A stretch of DNA of 64,000 nt from Deltaproteobacteria bacterium Ga0077550 (GTDB taxonomy: Bacteria > Myxococcota_A > Polyangia > Nannocystales > Nannocystaceae). Of the stretch, positions 1 to 8,641 are shown piece after piece. Every line of letters begins with the position of its first letter. The stretch's first letter is position 1. Made by a program: the position numbers and the translations under genes. The notes beneath the pieces are model-generated. The model ran no database searches and was not told where the DNA came from. It worked only from the letters and a program-made list of their open reading frames with translations. The stretch lies in the NCBI GenBank assembly GCA_001464385.1, contig LNFB01000095.1, positions 56,938 to 120,937 on the forward strand, in the 5' to 3' direction.

Positions 1-27
1 ACCGAGTTCTCCGAGCGCGCGTGGTGA
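1..27 (+). CDS. 3' end of an upstream CDS (partial)
   Basis: Reading frame 1 gives eight sense codons and then TGA at 25-27, and every one of those codons ends in G or C, as expected for coding DNA in this genome. This is probably the tail of a gene that starts before the window. Thirty-four bases separate it from the next start codon. The fragment is too short to identify. Confidence 0.4.
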   Translation, partial: TEFSERAW

Positions 28-61
28 CACGCGGACGATTCCCACGAAGGCGAGGCACGGC

Positions 62-3000
62 ATGACCTGGGCACGAGCACGCACCCCCCGCGAACGACGC
101 GACGCCGATCTCTTCTACGCCGATCTCATGGGCAGGCCTCGACGCCCTCGCACGCGCGCGCGGACCGAGTCGCGCGAGGACACGCCGGTCCCCGACTGCG
201 GCTGTGGCGGGGCGAAGCCCACCGGCGAGCACGCGGTCGAGTTCGCCGCGACCGAGGACGTGCCGTCCGCCGACGAGGCCGTGGTCGGCCAGGCCGTGCT
301 CGGCGGGCGTACGGTCGTGGTCGACACCGCCGCGACGCCGCTGTGGACCGGCGCGGGCTTCGACGACGGCCTGCGCGCCGCGCTTGCGCAGGCCACCGCG
401 CACACCTGCGTGCTCGGCGATCCCTACGCCCCGGCCGGGTTCGCCGTGCACGAGTGGGGCCCGCGGATGTCCTTGCTCGCGCCGCTCACGATCGAGCTCG
501 ACACGCCGCGCATCGCCGCGCTGCTCGTCAACGGCGGCGATCGGGTCTACGTCTGCGCGGATCCCCTCGCCACCGCGAGCGCAGCCCGCCTGCGTTGGGT
601 GCACGTGCCGGGGATCCGCGAGTTCTTCGCGCTGCCCGCCGCGCAGCAGACGAGTCAGCGGCGGGCATGGATCCGACAGATCATCACGGCGGCGCCGACC
701 AACCCCCGCACCGGCGCCGCGTTCACGGCCGCGGAGCTGGGGACGCTGTCCTCGCCGCTGCTGCGGGTGCTCCTCGCGCGACACGCCGCGGCCGCGTTCC
801 CCGTCGGGACCCACGCGCGCGGCGGCGTCGTGCACGGCGTGACGCTGCCGCTGCTGCGCCGCCCGGTCAGCGAGCCGCACGTGTACCAGCGCGTCATCTC
901 CATGCGCGAGGGCAGGCTCGAGAGCATCAACGCGTGGGACGTCGATGCGGGCATCAGCCTCGGCCCGGTGCAGATCAACGCCCAGCGCGCGGCGCTCTTC
1001 CGGTTCCTCTGGCAGGTCTGGCAGGAGGATCGCGCCCTGTTCACGAGCGCCCTCGGGGCCGCGCCGACCTGGGCGATGCGTGAGCTCGCCGGCGTCACCG
1101 AGCTCTCCGTGCCGGTCGCCGGCGCGCCGCAGTGGCTGCGCGGCCTCACCACGGCCGCCGAGGTGACGCGCAACGTCGCGTGGTTCCAGTCCGGCGATCC
1201 GACGCGCTCGACCGCCGCGCAGATCGACGCGGCCCACCGCCGCGATCTCGCGGGGCGCTTCCGCCAGCTCGTCGCGTGGCCGCACATCCAGGCGCTCCTC
1301 GAGGATGTCACGTCGTGGTGGTTGCAGCCCGGCCTCGACATCATCCACGCCGCCGGGATCCCGCGGCTCGATCCGCTCCGCCCCGATCGCGACACGTTCA
1401 TCCTCAAGTCGATGTTGATGTCGACGTACGTGCGCTTCAGCGGCTGCCTGCAGCCGCTCCTCGACGCGCTCGCGCGGTGGGCGAGCGTCGCGGACAAGCT
1501 GGCGAACTGGCGCACGGCGGTGACGACGATGACGGGGCCGTGCCGCGCGGACGCGGTCGCGACGGCGGAGCAGCGAGCCCGCCACGCCATCCTCGTGCCG
1601 CGGCTCGAGCACCAGCAGGCCGACGCCGCCGAGGTGTTCACCGCGCTGCAGGCGTTGCTCGCCACGGGCTCCGCGGCTGCGACGGCCGCGGCGGCTGCGA
1701 CCGCGGCGGCGACGGCCGCGGCCGCCGCGTCCGGGATGGGCGTCGCGGGGGCCGCGATGGGTGCTGCGGCAGGCGCTGCGGTGGGCGCCGCCGCGACGCG
1801 TGCCGCCGCGCCGCGGCTCACCCCCGCCGAGGCGGCGCGGATCTTCGACGCTGCGCATGTCGGCGACGCTTCACTGGCGCGCGCCGCTGGGCTGCGCGTC
1901 GTGGCGGGGCCGGGCGAGTCGGTGCCGTGGGGCCTGCCCTCGCGCACGTGGCTGGTGACGCGCGCCCTGGGCGAGGGCCGCTTCGCCGAGTTCGCGGAGC
2001 TCCACGGCGCCGAGACCGGCGAGTGGGAACTCCGCGGCCTGCGAGGGTCGCGGCGGATCCCCGCGCCGCACCGGCTCGGCCGCGATCGCCTGCTGCTCGT
2101 CGAGGACGCCGAAGACGCGCCCCCGATCACGCGCTGCGGCTTCTTCGGGCCCAACGTCGCGCGCACCGAGGCCGAGGTACGCGCCGCGGTCGTCGCGGCG
2201 GCCCAGGCCGAGTGGACGCGGTGGCACACCGCCGCGGGCGCGCCGCGACGCGAGAACGAGGCCGCGATGTTCGGCGCGCTGGTCCGCTACTACCTGGCGG
2301 TGATCTCGGGCGCGCGGCCCGACACCCTCACCGCGATCCAGGCCGCCGCGATCGCGGCCACGACGAGCTACGGCACGCTGTTCACGACGGCCGACGCGGC
2401 GATCGTCGACGCCGAGGCGGCGCGGGTCCGGGCCGTCCTGCTCGGCGGAGCCCCGGGCGCGACGACCCCGGCCAACCTCGCCGCCGCGGTCGAGGACGCG
2501 CTGAAGCACGCCCGCCAGGCCAACCGCGACGCCGGGGCGTTCCGGGCGTGGAGCGCGGTCTGGGTCTCGCACTGCGTCCGCGGGGCCGCGATCGGGCTCG
2601 GCCTCGAGGCGATGATCCAGGGCAACCACTCGGGGCGCGACGAGCTGCTGCGCGTGTCGGCGGCCCACCGCGTCTACGCGCTCACGGCCCACCAGCGCCG
2701 CGTCGGCTCGCCGCGGCGAGACGGCACCTACCACGCGTTCGCCCCCGACGCCCACCCGCCGCGACCCGGCGACATCATCGTCCAGGATCGCCAGCACGAC
2801 GATCCGGCGCAGCTCATGACCTTCGCGCGGATCGCCGATCTCGCCGGTGGCCTCGAGACCCACGGCGACATCGTCGTCGAGGTGCCCGAGGGCGCCGGCT
2901 TCGCGATCACGATCGGCGGCAACCTCGGGGGCAGTGTCCGCAAGCGCCGCTACCCGCTCGACGCGAGCGGCCGCCTCGTTCGCGCCGCGGCGCAGCTCTA

Positions 3001-3160
3001 CACGCAGGAGACCGACAACGGGGCGCTGCCCGCCGTCCCCGCGACGAGCACCGCCGCGCTCGCGTCGACGAGCACGCTGCGGATCTTCACGCTGCTGCGG
3101 CCCGTCGAGGTGTGCGCGGCCGTGCCGGGCCAGCCGTGGCGCGGTGGGGTCCTGACATGA
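62..3160 (+). CDS. Large tagged protein: lysozyme-like segment plus C-terminal DUF2272/CHAP-like domain
   Basis: 1032 aa with no signal peptide. Residues 1-12 are basic and are followed at 13-24 by the RRDADLFYADLM-type motif shared with three neighbours. Around 285-306 the sequence 'SINAWDVDAGISLGPVQIN' resembles the core of lysozyme or transglycosylase-like folds. Residues about 535-585 are an Ala/Gly-rich linker. The C-terminal part (about 825-965) has the hallmarks of DUF2272, a CHAP/NlpC-P60-like family: 'WSAVWVSH', 'SAAHRVYA', 'PRPGDIIV', 'HGDIVVEV' and a 'GGN..GSV' turn. Inference: a cell-wall-active or peptidase-type effector or cargo. Its stop overlaps the next start (ATGA, 3157-3160), so the two are translationally coupled. 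The domain calls come from eye-matching only. Confidence 0.7.
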   Translation: MTWARARTPRERRDADLFYADLMGRPRRPRTRARTESREDTPVPDCGCGGAKPTGEHAVEFAATEDVPSADEAVVGQAVLGGRTVVVDTAATPLWTGAGFDDGLRAALAQATAHTCVLGDPYAPAGFAVHEWGPRMSLLAPLTIELDTPRIAALLVNGGDRVYVCADPLATASAARLRWVHVPGIREFFALPAAQQTSQRRAWIRQIITAAPTNPRTGAAFTAAELGTLSSPLLRVLLARHAAAAFPVGTHARGGVVHGVTLPLLRRPVSEPHVYQRVISMREGRLESINAWDVDAGISLGPVQINAQRAALFRFLWQVWQEDRALFTSALGAAPTWAMRELAGVTELSVPVAGAPQWLRGLTTAAEVTRNVAWFQSGDPTRSTAAQIDAAHRRDLAGRFRQLVAWPHIQALLEDVTSWWLQPGLDIIHAAGIPRLDPLRPDRDTFILKSMLMSTYVRFSGCLQPLLDALARWASVADKLANWRTAVTTMTGPCRADAVATAEQRARHAILVPRLEHQQADAAEVFTALQALLATGSAAATAAAAATAAATAAAAASGMGVAGAAMGAAAGAAVGAAATRAAAPRLTPAEAARIFDAAHVGDASLARAAGLRVVAGPGESVPWGLPSRTWLVTRALGEGRFAEFAELHGAETGEWELRGLRGSRRIPAPHRLGRDRLLLVEDAEDAPPITRCGFFGPNVARTEAEVRAAVVAAAQAEWTRWHTAAGAPRRENEAAMFGALVRYYLAVISGARPDTLTAIQAAAIAATTSYGTLFTTADAAIVDAEAARVRAVLLGGAPGATTPANLAAAVEDALKHARQANRDAGAFRAWSAVWVSHCVRGAAIGLGLEAMIQGNHSGRDELLRVSAAHRVYALTAHQRRVGSPRRDGTYHAFAPDAHPPRPGDIIVQDRQHDDPAQLMTFARIADLAGGLETHGDIVVEVPEGAGFAITIGGNLGGSVRKRRYPLDASGRLVRAAAQLYTQETDNGALPAVPATSTAALASTSTLRIFTLLRPVEVCAAVPGQPWRGGVLT
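98..133 (+). other. Shared N-terminal tag, copy 1 (residues 13-24)
   Basis: Encodes RDADLFYADLMG, preceded by a basic stretch. It matches the tags in the genes starting at 3157, 6041 and 9775 (minus). The bodies of the four proteins are unrelated, so common ancestry of the whole proteins does not explain the match. Confidence 0.6.
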
Positions 3161-5673
3161 ACCCGCGCGTCCTGCCGCGATCGCGACGGGCCCGTCGCGA
3201 GGCCGACGACTTCTACGCCGCGCTGCTCGGGGTCGATCGCGGCGGACGACGCTCCGAGGCGTGGGCGACCGAGGGCCTGCCGTCGGTCGGCGCCGCGGAG
3301 TCGACGCTGATCGAGGACGCGTGGGCGACGGCCGACGCCGCGAGCGAGTCCGAGACCGAGGCCGCGAGCGAGGCCGAGGCCGAGTCCGCCGTCGAGGCCG
3401 CGCCGCTCGAGGTCGACGAGGACGCGTGGGCCGACGCGTGGGAATCGCCGTCGGAGTCCGACGCGCGCGTCGAGGCCGATCCCGGCGTCGAGGCCGACCT
3501 CGGCGCCGAGCAGGGCTGCGGCGACGACGTCGAGTTCGCACGCGCGTCGCAGGAGCGGCACGACGAGCACGACGAGCACGACGAGCACGACGAGCACGAC
3601 GCCGTCGAGGCCCGCGAGCCGGGAGCGGGCCTGCGCGACGCGGAGTGGGACGACTGGGACGCCCCCGAGCTCGCCGACGCCGTCTACGACGGCCCCGCCG
3701 AGGTCGGACCGCCCGTGGTCCACCCGCACCACTGCGTCGAGCTCACCGCGTGGGCCGCGATCGACGTCCGCCTCGAGGACTTCCCGACCGAGGTCACGCC
3801 CGCGAGCCCGACCGCGCCGCCCACGATGTCGATGCCGGCGCCGACCGGCTTCCGCACGATCGCCGGCCTTCGCACCCAGCTGCCCCTCGAGGAGGAGCCC
3901 GCGGGGCCGCCGCTGCAGGTCTTCGAGTTCACGCGCGGCACCGCGTTGCTCGACACCGGTCACCTGCGCGTCGACCCCAGCGATGCGTCGCGCTTCGAAG
4001 TGCGCCTGCGCGGCCTGCTGTGTCACCCCAGCGATCCTGCCCAGCCCGATCGCCTGCCCCCCGGCCGCGCGCGCTTCCCCGTCGCGCTCATCGTCCACGG
4101 CAACCACACGGCGATCGACTTCGCGTTCACCGATGCCGGGCGACCCCACCGAACGCGGACCCTCCCGACCTCGGCCGGGCCCGTGACCGAGACGGTGATC
4201 CAGGGCCGCGCCTCGGTCCGCCACGAGGTGCCGAGCTACCGCGGCTACCGCGATCTGCAGGAGCACCTCGCGTCACAGGGCATCGTGTCGATCAGCCTCG
4301 ACACCAACGCGGCCAACGAGCTCGGCTCGCTGATCCGCCTCCGCGCCGACCTCGTGCTCGCGATGCTCGATCACCTGCGGACGCTCTCGGGCACGGCCGC
4401 CTCCCCGCTGCACGGACGCCTCGATCTCCAGCGCGTGGCGCTGGTCGGCCACTCGCGGGGCGGAGACGCGGTCGCCATGGCCGCGCGCCTCGACCTCGCG
4501 CGCCCGGCCGCCACGCGCTTCGGCCTGCGCGCTGTGGTGGCCCTCGCGCCCACCGACTTCACCGGCATGCTCACGCCCACGTCCGAGCGGCTGTCGGTCA
4601 CCGCCGGCCAGTGCGCGAGCTTCCTGTGCGTCTACGGCTCGCACGACGGCGACGTCAGCGGGGCCTTCGACCCGGCGCAGCTCAGCCCCGCGTGGGACGC
4701 CGTCGGCACCGGGTTCCGCCACTACGATCGCGCGACGACCCAGCGCGCGATGGTGTTCGTCCACGGCGCGACCCACAACCGCTTCAACGCCGTGTGGATC
4801 GATCCCGCCGCGCACGCCCCCGGCTCCGGCGCGCGGGCCCTCGCCCTCGCCCAGGCCGACAACTTCGACGACGCGCCGCGGGTCGACCCCGGCAAGCCGC
4901 CCTCGTCGGCGTTCCCCACCCCGGCCACGCACCGCGACGCCCGCGTGCTCGATGCCGCCGCCCACCGCACGCTCGCGCGCGAGTACATCGGCGACTGGCT
5001 CGCGCTGTGGCTGCTGGGTCGGTGGTCCGCGGCCGATCGCTTCACCGGCGTCACCACCAATTCGCTGGGCACCCCCGTGGGCCTGCAGTGGAAGCTCGGC
5101 CGGGCGCTGCGCACCGTCGACGAATTCGACGACTCGAACCCGGCGCGCAACCTCGGCGGCGGCGCGGTGACGCTGCCGACCTTCGTCCGCGAGCGACTGA
5201 TCGAGCTCGACGATCCGGTGCACACGCCCCACAACGAGCGGCTGCTCCAGGCCCAGGCGCCCGCCGGCGCGGTCCGGATCTACCGCACCGAGCTGGTGGC
5301 TGCGGCCCGCGACTGGCGGGACTTCACCGCGCTCAGCGTCCGCATCTCCAAGCAGTTCCCGTCGCTCGCGTCGCCCGCCGACATCGCCGCGGCCAGCTTC
5401 CCGCCCCGCTTCACCCTCACGCTCTTCGACGGGGTCCGCCGCGCCTCCGTCGATCAGAGCGTCATCGCCCCGCTCAACCCACGAACCGTCCGACCCTACC
5501 ACCGCACGCTCGCGGGCGACGATCTGACCAAGGTGCACCTGCAGACGTGGCAGGTCCCGCTGTCGCGCTTCGCAGGCGTCGCGCTCGGCTCGATCCGCGC
5601 CGTCGAGATCGCCTTCGATGCAGGCGCCGCCGAGCCGATCCACCTCGACACCCTGTCGATCGTGAAGCTGTAG
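3157..5673 (+). CDS. Tagged alpha/beta hydrolase with long acidic N-terminal region
   Basis: 838 aa from the ATG that overlaps the previous stop; the frame stays open far upstream, but that part is shadow. Residues 14-25 (RREADDFYAALL) are the shared tag. Residues about 45-200 are rich in Glu, Asp and Ala and include a 'DEH' tandem run. The catalytic domain starts near 265. 'ALIVHGNH' (about 310-317) is the oxyanion loop of an alpha/beta hydrolase, 'GHSRGG' places the nucleophile at Ser433, candidate acids are Asp497/Asp499 in 'SHDGD', and the candidate base is His540 in 'HGATHN'. The fold resembles polyester hydrolase/chlorophyllase-like enzymes. The last 200 residues look like a beta-rich accessory domain. 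The substrate is unknown. Confidence 0.75.
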   Translation: MNPRVLPRSRRARREADDFYAALLGVDRGGRRSEAWATEGLPSVGAAESTLIEDAWATADAASESETEAASEAEAESAVEAAPLEVDEDAWADAWESPSESDARVEADPGVEADLGAEQGCGDDVEFARASQERHDEHDEHDEHDEHDAVEAREPGAGLRDAEWDDWDAPELADAVYDGPAEVGPPVVHPHHCVELTAWAAIDVRLEDFPTEVTPASPTAPPTMSMPAPTGFRTIAGLRTQLPLEEEPAGPPLQVFEFTRGTALLDTGHLRVDPSDASRFEVRLRGLLCHPSDPAQPDRLPPGRARFPVALIVHGNHTAIDFAFTDAGRPHRTRTLPTSAGPVTETVIQGRASVRHEVPSYRGYRDLQEHLASQGIVSISLDTNAANELGSLIRLRADLVLAMLDHLRTLSGTAASPLHGRLDLQRVALVGHSRGGDAVAMAARLDLARPAATRFGLRAVVALAPTDFTGMLTPTSERLSVTAGQCASFLCVYGSHDGDVSGAFDPAQLSPAWDAVGTGFRHYDRATTQRAMVFVHGATHNRFNAVWIDPAAHAPGSGARALALAQADNFDDAPRVDPGKPPSSAFPTPATHRDARVLDAAAHRTLAREYIGDWLALWLLGRWSAADRFTGVTTNSLGTPVGLQWKLGRALRTVDEFDDSNPARNLGGGAVTLPTFVRERLIELDDPVHTPHNERLLQAQAPAGAVRIYRTELVAAARDWRDFTALSVRISKQFPSLASPADIAAASFPPRFTLTLFDGVRRASVDQSVIAPLNPRTVRPYHRTLAGDDLTKVHLQTWQVPLSRFAGVALGSIRAVEIAFDAGAAEPIHLDTLSIVKL
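3196..3231 (+). other. Shared N-terminal tag, copy 2 (residues 14-25)
   Basis: Encodes RREADDFYAALL followed by Gly. The invariant core across the four copies is an acidic or small residue, then D-[DL]-F-[YFM], two residues, and L. Confidence 0.6.
3559..3600 (+). repeat. 9-bp tandem repeat encoding (Asp-Glu-His)n
   Basis: Four to five copies of gacgagcac inside the acidic linker of the tagged hydrolase give an Asp-Glu-His run. It is a low-complexity, possibly metal-binding or simply flexible segment. Confidence 0.8.
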
Positions 5674-5682
5674 GAGACCGCC

Positions 5683-6000
5683 ATGACCCGCACCTCCCCC
5701 GCCTACCCCCCGCGCGCGACCGAGGCCCGCTTCGTCCGCGCGACCGAGGGCGCCCGCGGCCACACCCACGTGCAGGTCACCGGTGAGCACTTCGTCGCGC
5801 GCGCGGTGCCGCTGCTCGCCCGCCTCGGACGACAGCGCCTCGTCGCGATCGTCGTGCGCGCCGACGGCCAGGGGTTCACCGGCATCGCCGAGCACGCCCC
5901 GCGCGACGGCGACCGCCTCGCCATCGGCTACGCGAACGGTCCGCTCACGCCCACCGACATCGTCTATCGCGCGCACCCGGATCCCCGCCCCGTCGCGTGA
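5683..6000 (+). CDS. Small conserved-context protein, function unknown
   Basis: 105 aa. A clean AGGAG (5672-5676) lies six bases before the ATG. The sequence is soluble, with alternating hydrophobic strands ('RLVAIVVRADGQGF') and no signal peptide, membrane segment or tag. It sits between the tagged hydrolase and the arginine deiminase in the same orientation, 9 bp after the former, so it is probably co-transcribed. A small chaperone, adaptor or immunity role would fit the position but nothing in the sequence shows it. Confidence 0.6.
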   Translation: MTRTSPAYPPRATEARFVRATEGARGHTHVQVTGEHFVARAVPLLARLGRQRLVAIVVRADGQGFTGIAEHAPRDGDRLAIGYANGPLTPTDIVYRAHPDPRPVA

Positions 6001-6040
6001 CGCCGGCGTCGAGACGACATCCAAGAGGAGGCCCAGGTCC

Positions 6041-8002
6041 ATGCCACGCACCACGCAACGACGCCGAGCTCGGGCGACCACGCGGGACGCCGACGACTTC
6101 TTCCGCGACCTCGTCGGCGGCGGCGACGTCGGGCCGGCCGAGGATCTCCTCGCGCGGGCGAGCGACGCGCTGACGCGGGCCCGCGACGAGCTGCGCGCCC
6201 GCGTCGGGCTGCCCGCCGCGTCGCCGGCCCCCGCGACGCCGATGCCGGTCGCGACCCCGGTGCCCGCGATGCCCGTCGCGTCACCGCTGCCCGCGCCCAC
6301 GGCGATCGCCCCGCAGCCGAGCGAGGACGCGACCACCACGTACTTCCGCATGCGCGTCGACGCCGATCGCGATGGTGCCGTCGACGGTCGCGATCCGCCG
6401 ACGCGCTGGACGTGGGGCGCCACCGGCCGCGGCGCGGCGGTGCTGCCGAACGTCGACAGCGACAACCCCGGGCCCGCCGTCGACACCGGCAACGCCACGA
6501 TCGACGCCGGCAACGACGCGACGGACATCGCGCCGCTGCGCATCGAACCAACGCCGTCGACGACGCCGCCCGCCGGGACGCAGCTCGAGCTGCGGGTGTC
6601 GCCCCCGGGCGTCGTGCGAATCTTCGACGGCACCTCACCGGGCGCAACCGAGATCATCGGGCCCACCGCGGGCGCGCACCATCGCTTCACGGCGCTCCCC
6701 ACCGCGCCACTGCAGCTCGGCATGGAGGCCCTGCGCCTCGCCGGCCGCGGCTTCGACGGTCTCGTCGAGATCACGCTGCGCACCGTGCTGCCGTCCGGCC
6801 GGCGCCTGACCCAGCGCACGGTCGTCCGCGTGGCGCCGTGGATCATGCCCAACCACACCCACCGGGCAGAGGCGGTGTTCGTCGTCGACGTCGGCGCCTC
6901 GAACCTCCGCTTTCGCACCGAGCTGCGTCGCCTGGTCACCGCCGCCGGGTGCACCCTGGTCGAGCACGCGGACGCCGATCGGTGGATGCAGGACGCGATG
7001 GAGTTCGGGGTCACGAACCTCCCTTCGGCGGGCTTTCGTACGGTCCTCCGCGCGCCGCGGGACCGACCGCTGCAATCGTTCCCGCGGACGCTGCTCTCCG
7101 CGGATCTCGGCTACACCGAGCAGGGCACGCTGCGACCCGACACCACCTTCGACTCCCACGGCAACCTCGAGGCGAGCCCGGCCGTCGACGTCGGCGGGAA
7201 GTTCTATCGATTCGGCCGCATCTACTACGGGCCGGGCCGCCCGCACGAGCGCCTCGATCCCGAGATCCGCGCCTTTCTCCGGGCGCAGCTGGTCCAGGAC
7301 CCCTTCGAGGTCGATACGAATTGGCTGGTGGTCGGGCACGTGGACGAGGTCGTCACGTTCGTGCCGACGCAGGCGACGACGGGGAATCGATTCAAGATGC
7401 TGATCGCGTGCCCGCGCCGCGCGTACGCGATCCTCGATGGACTGGCGCGGACGCACCCCACCGCGCCGATGTTCGCCGGTCGCTCGCTCGACGGCACGAC
7501 CCCGCTCCAGACCGACGTGACGACCTTCCTCGGGCTCGCGGACGACGTCCACCCGGCGCTGCGGCGCCTCGTCGCCGCCGGCCGCGTGACCCACCGGGCG
7601 CGTCGCCTCCGCCGCTACAACCTGGATCGGCAGGCCAACCTCGACGCGATTCGAGCGACGATGGTGCGCGAGCTCGGCCTCACCGCGGCCGACATCCTCG
7701 AGGTCCCCGCCATCTTCATGCCCAATCCCCACACCCCGACGCTCGCCGACGCGCTGGTGCCGGGCATGGTGAACATGCTCGTCGTCAATGGCCACTGCAT
7801 CGTCCCCAAGCCGTTCGGCCCGGTGGTCGCGGGTGTGGACAAATTCGAGGAGGACCTGACGAGCCAGCTCGCCCCCCTCGGGCTCACGGTCTCGTTCCTG
7901 GATTGCTGGGACGAATACCACGTGCTGCTCGGTGAGGTGCACTGCGGCACGAACACCCTTCGCACGCCCAACCGCGGCCGCTGGTGGCTGTACCAACCCT
8001 GA
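6041..8002 (+). CDS. Tagged protein-arginine deiminase (PAD_M + PAD_C)
   Basis: 653 aa. The start is set by AAGAGGAGG (6023-6031) nine bases before ATG 6041. Residues 15-26 (RDADDFFRDLVG) are the shared tag, followed by a Pro/Ala-rich linker to about 95. 'VDADRDGAVDGRD' with 'TWGATGRGAAVL' (about 106-138) matches the calcium-binding middle domain of vertebrate PADs. The C-terminal catalytic domain keeps the whole PAD tetrad: Asp318 in 'WMQDAMEFG', His433 and Asp435 in 'GHVDEVVTFVP', and nucleophile Cys635 in 'GEVHCGTN'. The family converts peptidyl-arginine to citrulline, usually with calcium. This is not the Porphyromonas PPAD type, which is agmatine-deiminase-like. Bacterial members with PAD_C are known, for example in cyanobacteria. 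Confidence 0.93.
   Translation: MPRTTQRRRARATTRDADDFFRDLVGGGDVGPAEDLLARASDALTRARDELRARVGLPAASPAPATPMPVATPVPAMPVASPLPAPTAIAPQPSEDATTTYFRMRVDADRDGAVDGRDPPTRWTWGATGRGAAVLPNVDSDNPGPAVDTGNATIDAGNDATDIAPLRIEPTPSTTPPAGTQLELRVSPPGVVRIFDGTSPGATEIIGPTAGAHHRFTALPTAPLQLGMEALRLAGRGFDGLVEITLRTVLPSGRRLTQRTVVRVAPWIMPNHTHRAEAVFVVDVGASNLRFRTELRRLVTAAGCTLVEHADADRWMQDAMEFGVTNLPSAGFRTVLRAPRDRPLQSFPRTLLSADLGYTEQGTLRPDTTFDSHGNLEASPAVDVGGKFYRFGRIYYGPGRPHERLDPEIRAFLRAQLVQDPFEVDTNWLVVGHVDEVVTFVPTQATTGNRFKMLIACPRRAYAILDGLARTHPTAPMFAGRSLDGTTPLQTDVTTFLGLADDVHPALRRLVAAGRVTHRARRLRRYNLDRQANLDAIRATMVRELGLTAADILEVPAIFMPNPHTPTLADALVPGMVNMLVVNGHCIVPKPFGPVVAGVDKFEEDLTSQLAPLGLTVSFLDCWDEYHVLLGEVHCGTNTLRTPNRGRWWLYQP
6083..6118 (+). 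other. Shared N-terminal tag, copy 3 (residues 15-26)
   Basis: Encodes RDADDFFRDLVG on the arginine deiminase, the best match to the consensus. A strongly basic stretch (RRRARATTR) precedes it. Confidence 0.65.
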
Positions 8003-8019
8003 GCCCACGAGGTGCAGTG

Positions 8020-8634
8020 ATGAACCCAGAATCCGACGATCCCATCCGCGTGATCGACGAGGCCCTCGCCAGCGTCGACGAGGCGTGGCCCACCGCCGAG
8101 GCGGTGCTCTGGAGCGCGCGCGAGCGCGGGGTGCCCGTCGAGGTCGCGGCGTCGCACGGCGATCCGGTGGGCCGGCAGATGGCGGCCACCGCCGCGGACA
8201 TGGACACGGCGGGCCGCGCGGCCCTCGAGCAGGCGAGCGAATACCTCGATGGCGCGGCGCAGTACTTCGCCCGGACCGCCGCCGGGATCCCGCCCGTGGA
8301 CGGCGTGCTGGCGAACCTCACCGCGACGTGGGGTCCCACGCTCGCGCGACCGCTCGCGCTGCGGCTGGCCCAGCGCAGCGACCTGCCGAACTGGCGGGTG
8401 GTCACCATCCTGGCCTACCTCGATCGACACCGCGACCCCGTCGTCGTGCCCTCGCTGGTGCGATTCGCGGCGCGGACCGAGGTCCCGTCCCAGCAGGAAT
8501 TCGCGGTGCGAATCCTCGCCAGCATGCAGGGACCAGCGATCGCCAGCAGCATTCGTGAGGAGCGTGCCCGGTGGCCGACCGGCGGCCGCGAATTCCCCGT
8601 CGCGCTCGCGAACCTCGCCCCGGCGGCCGCCTGA
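8020..8634 (+). CDS. Helical protein of unknown function, possibly HEAT-like
   Basis: 204 aa from ATG 8020, 17 bp after the deiminase stop, with GAGGTG upstream (8009-8014). An in-frame GTG at 7984 would overlap the deiminase and is less likely. The sequence is acidic and Ala/Leu-rich with amphipathic helices ('LALRLAQRSDLPNWRVVTILAYLDRH', shown in part) that resemble HEAT repeats. No signal, membrane segment or tag is visible. Its position directly after the deiminase suggests a partner or regulator, but I do not recognise a family. Confidence 0.65.
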   Translation: MNPESDDPIRVIDEALASVDEAWPTAEAVLWSARERGVPVEVAASHGDPVGRQMAATAADMDTAGRAALEQASEYLDGAAQYFARTAAGIPPVDGVLANLTATWGPTLARPLALRLAQRSDLPNWRVVTILAYLDRHRDPVVVPSLVRFAARTEVPSQQEFAVRILASMQGPAIASSIREERARWPTGGREFPVALANLAPAAA

Positions 8635-8641
8635 GCCCGGT

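Noticed and set aside
1132..3156. Upstream extension of the tagged alpha/beta hydrolase frame
   Set aside because: The region encodes the previous protein in another frame; the ATGA overlap and the tag position fix the start at 3157.
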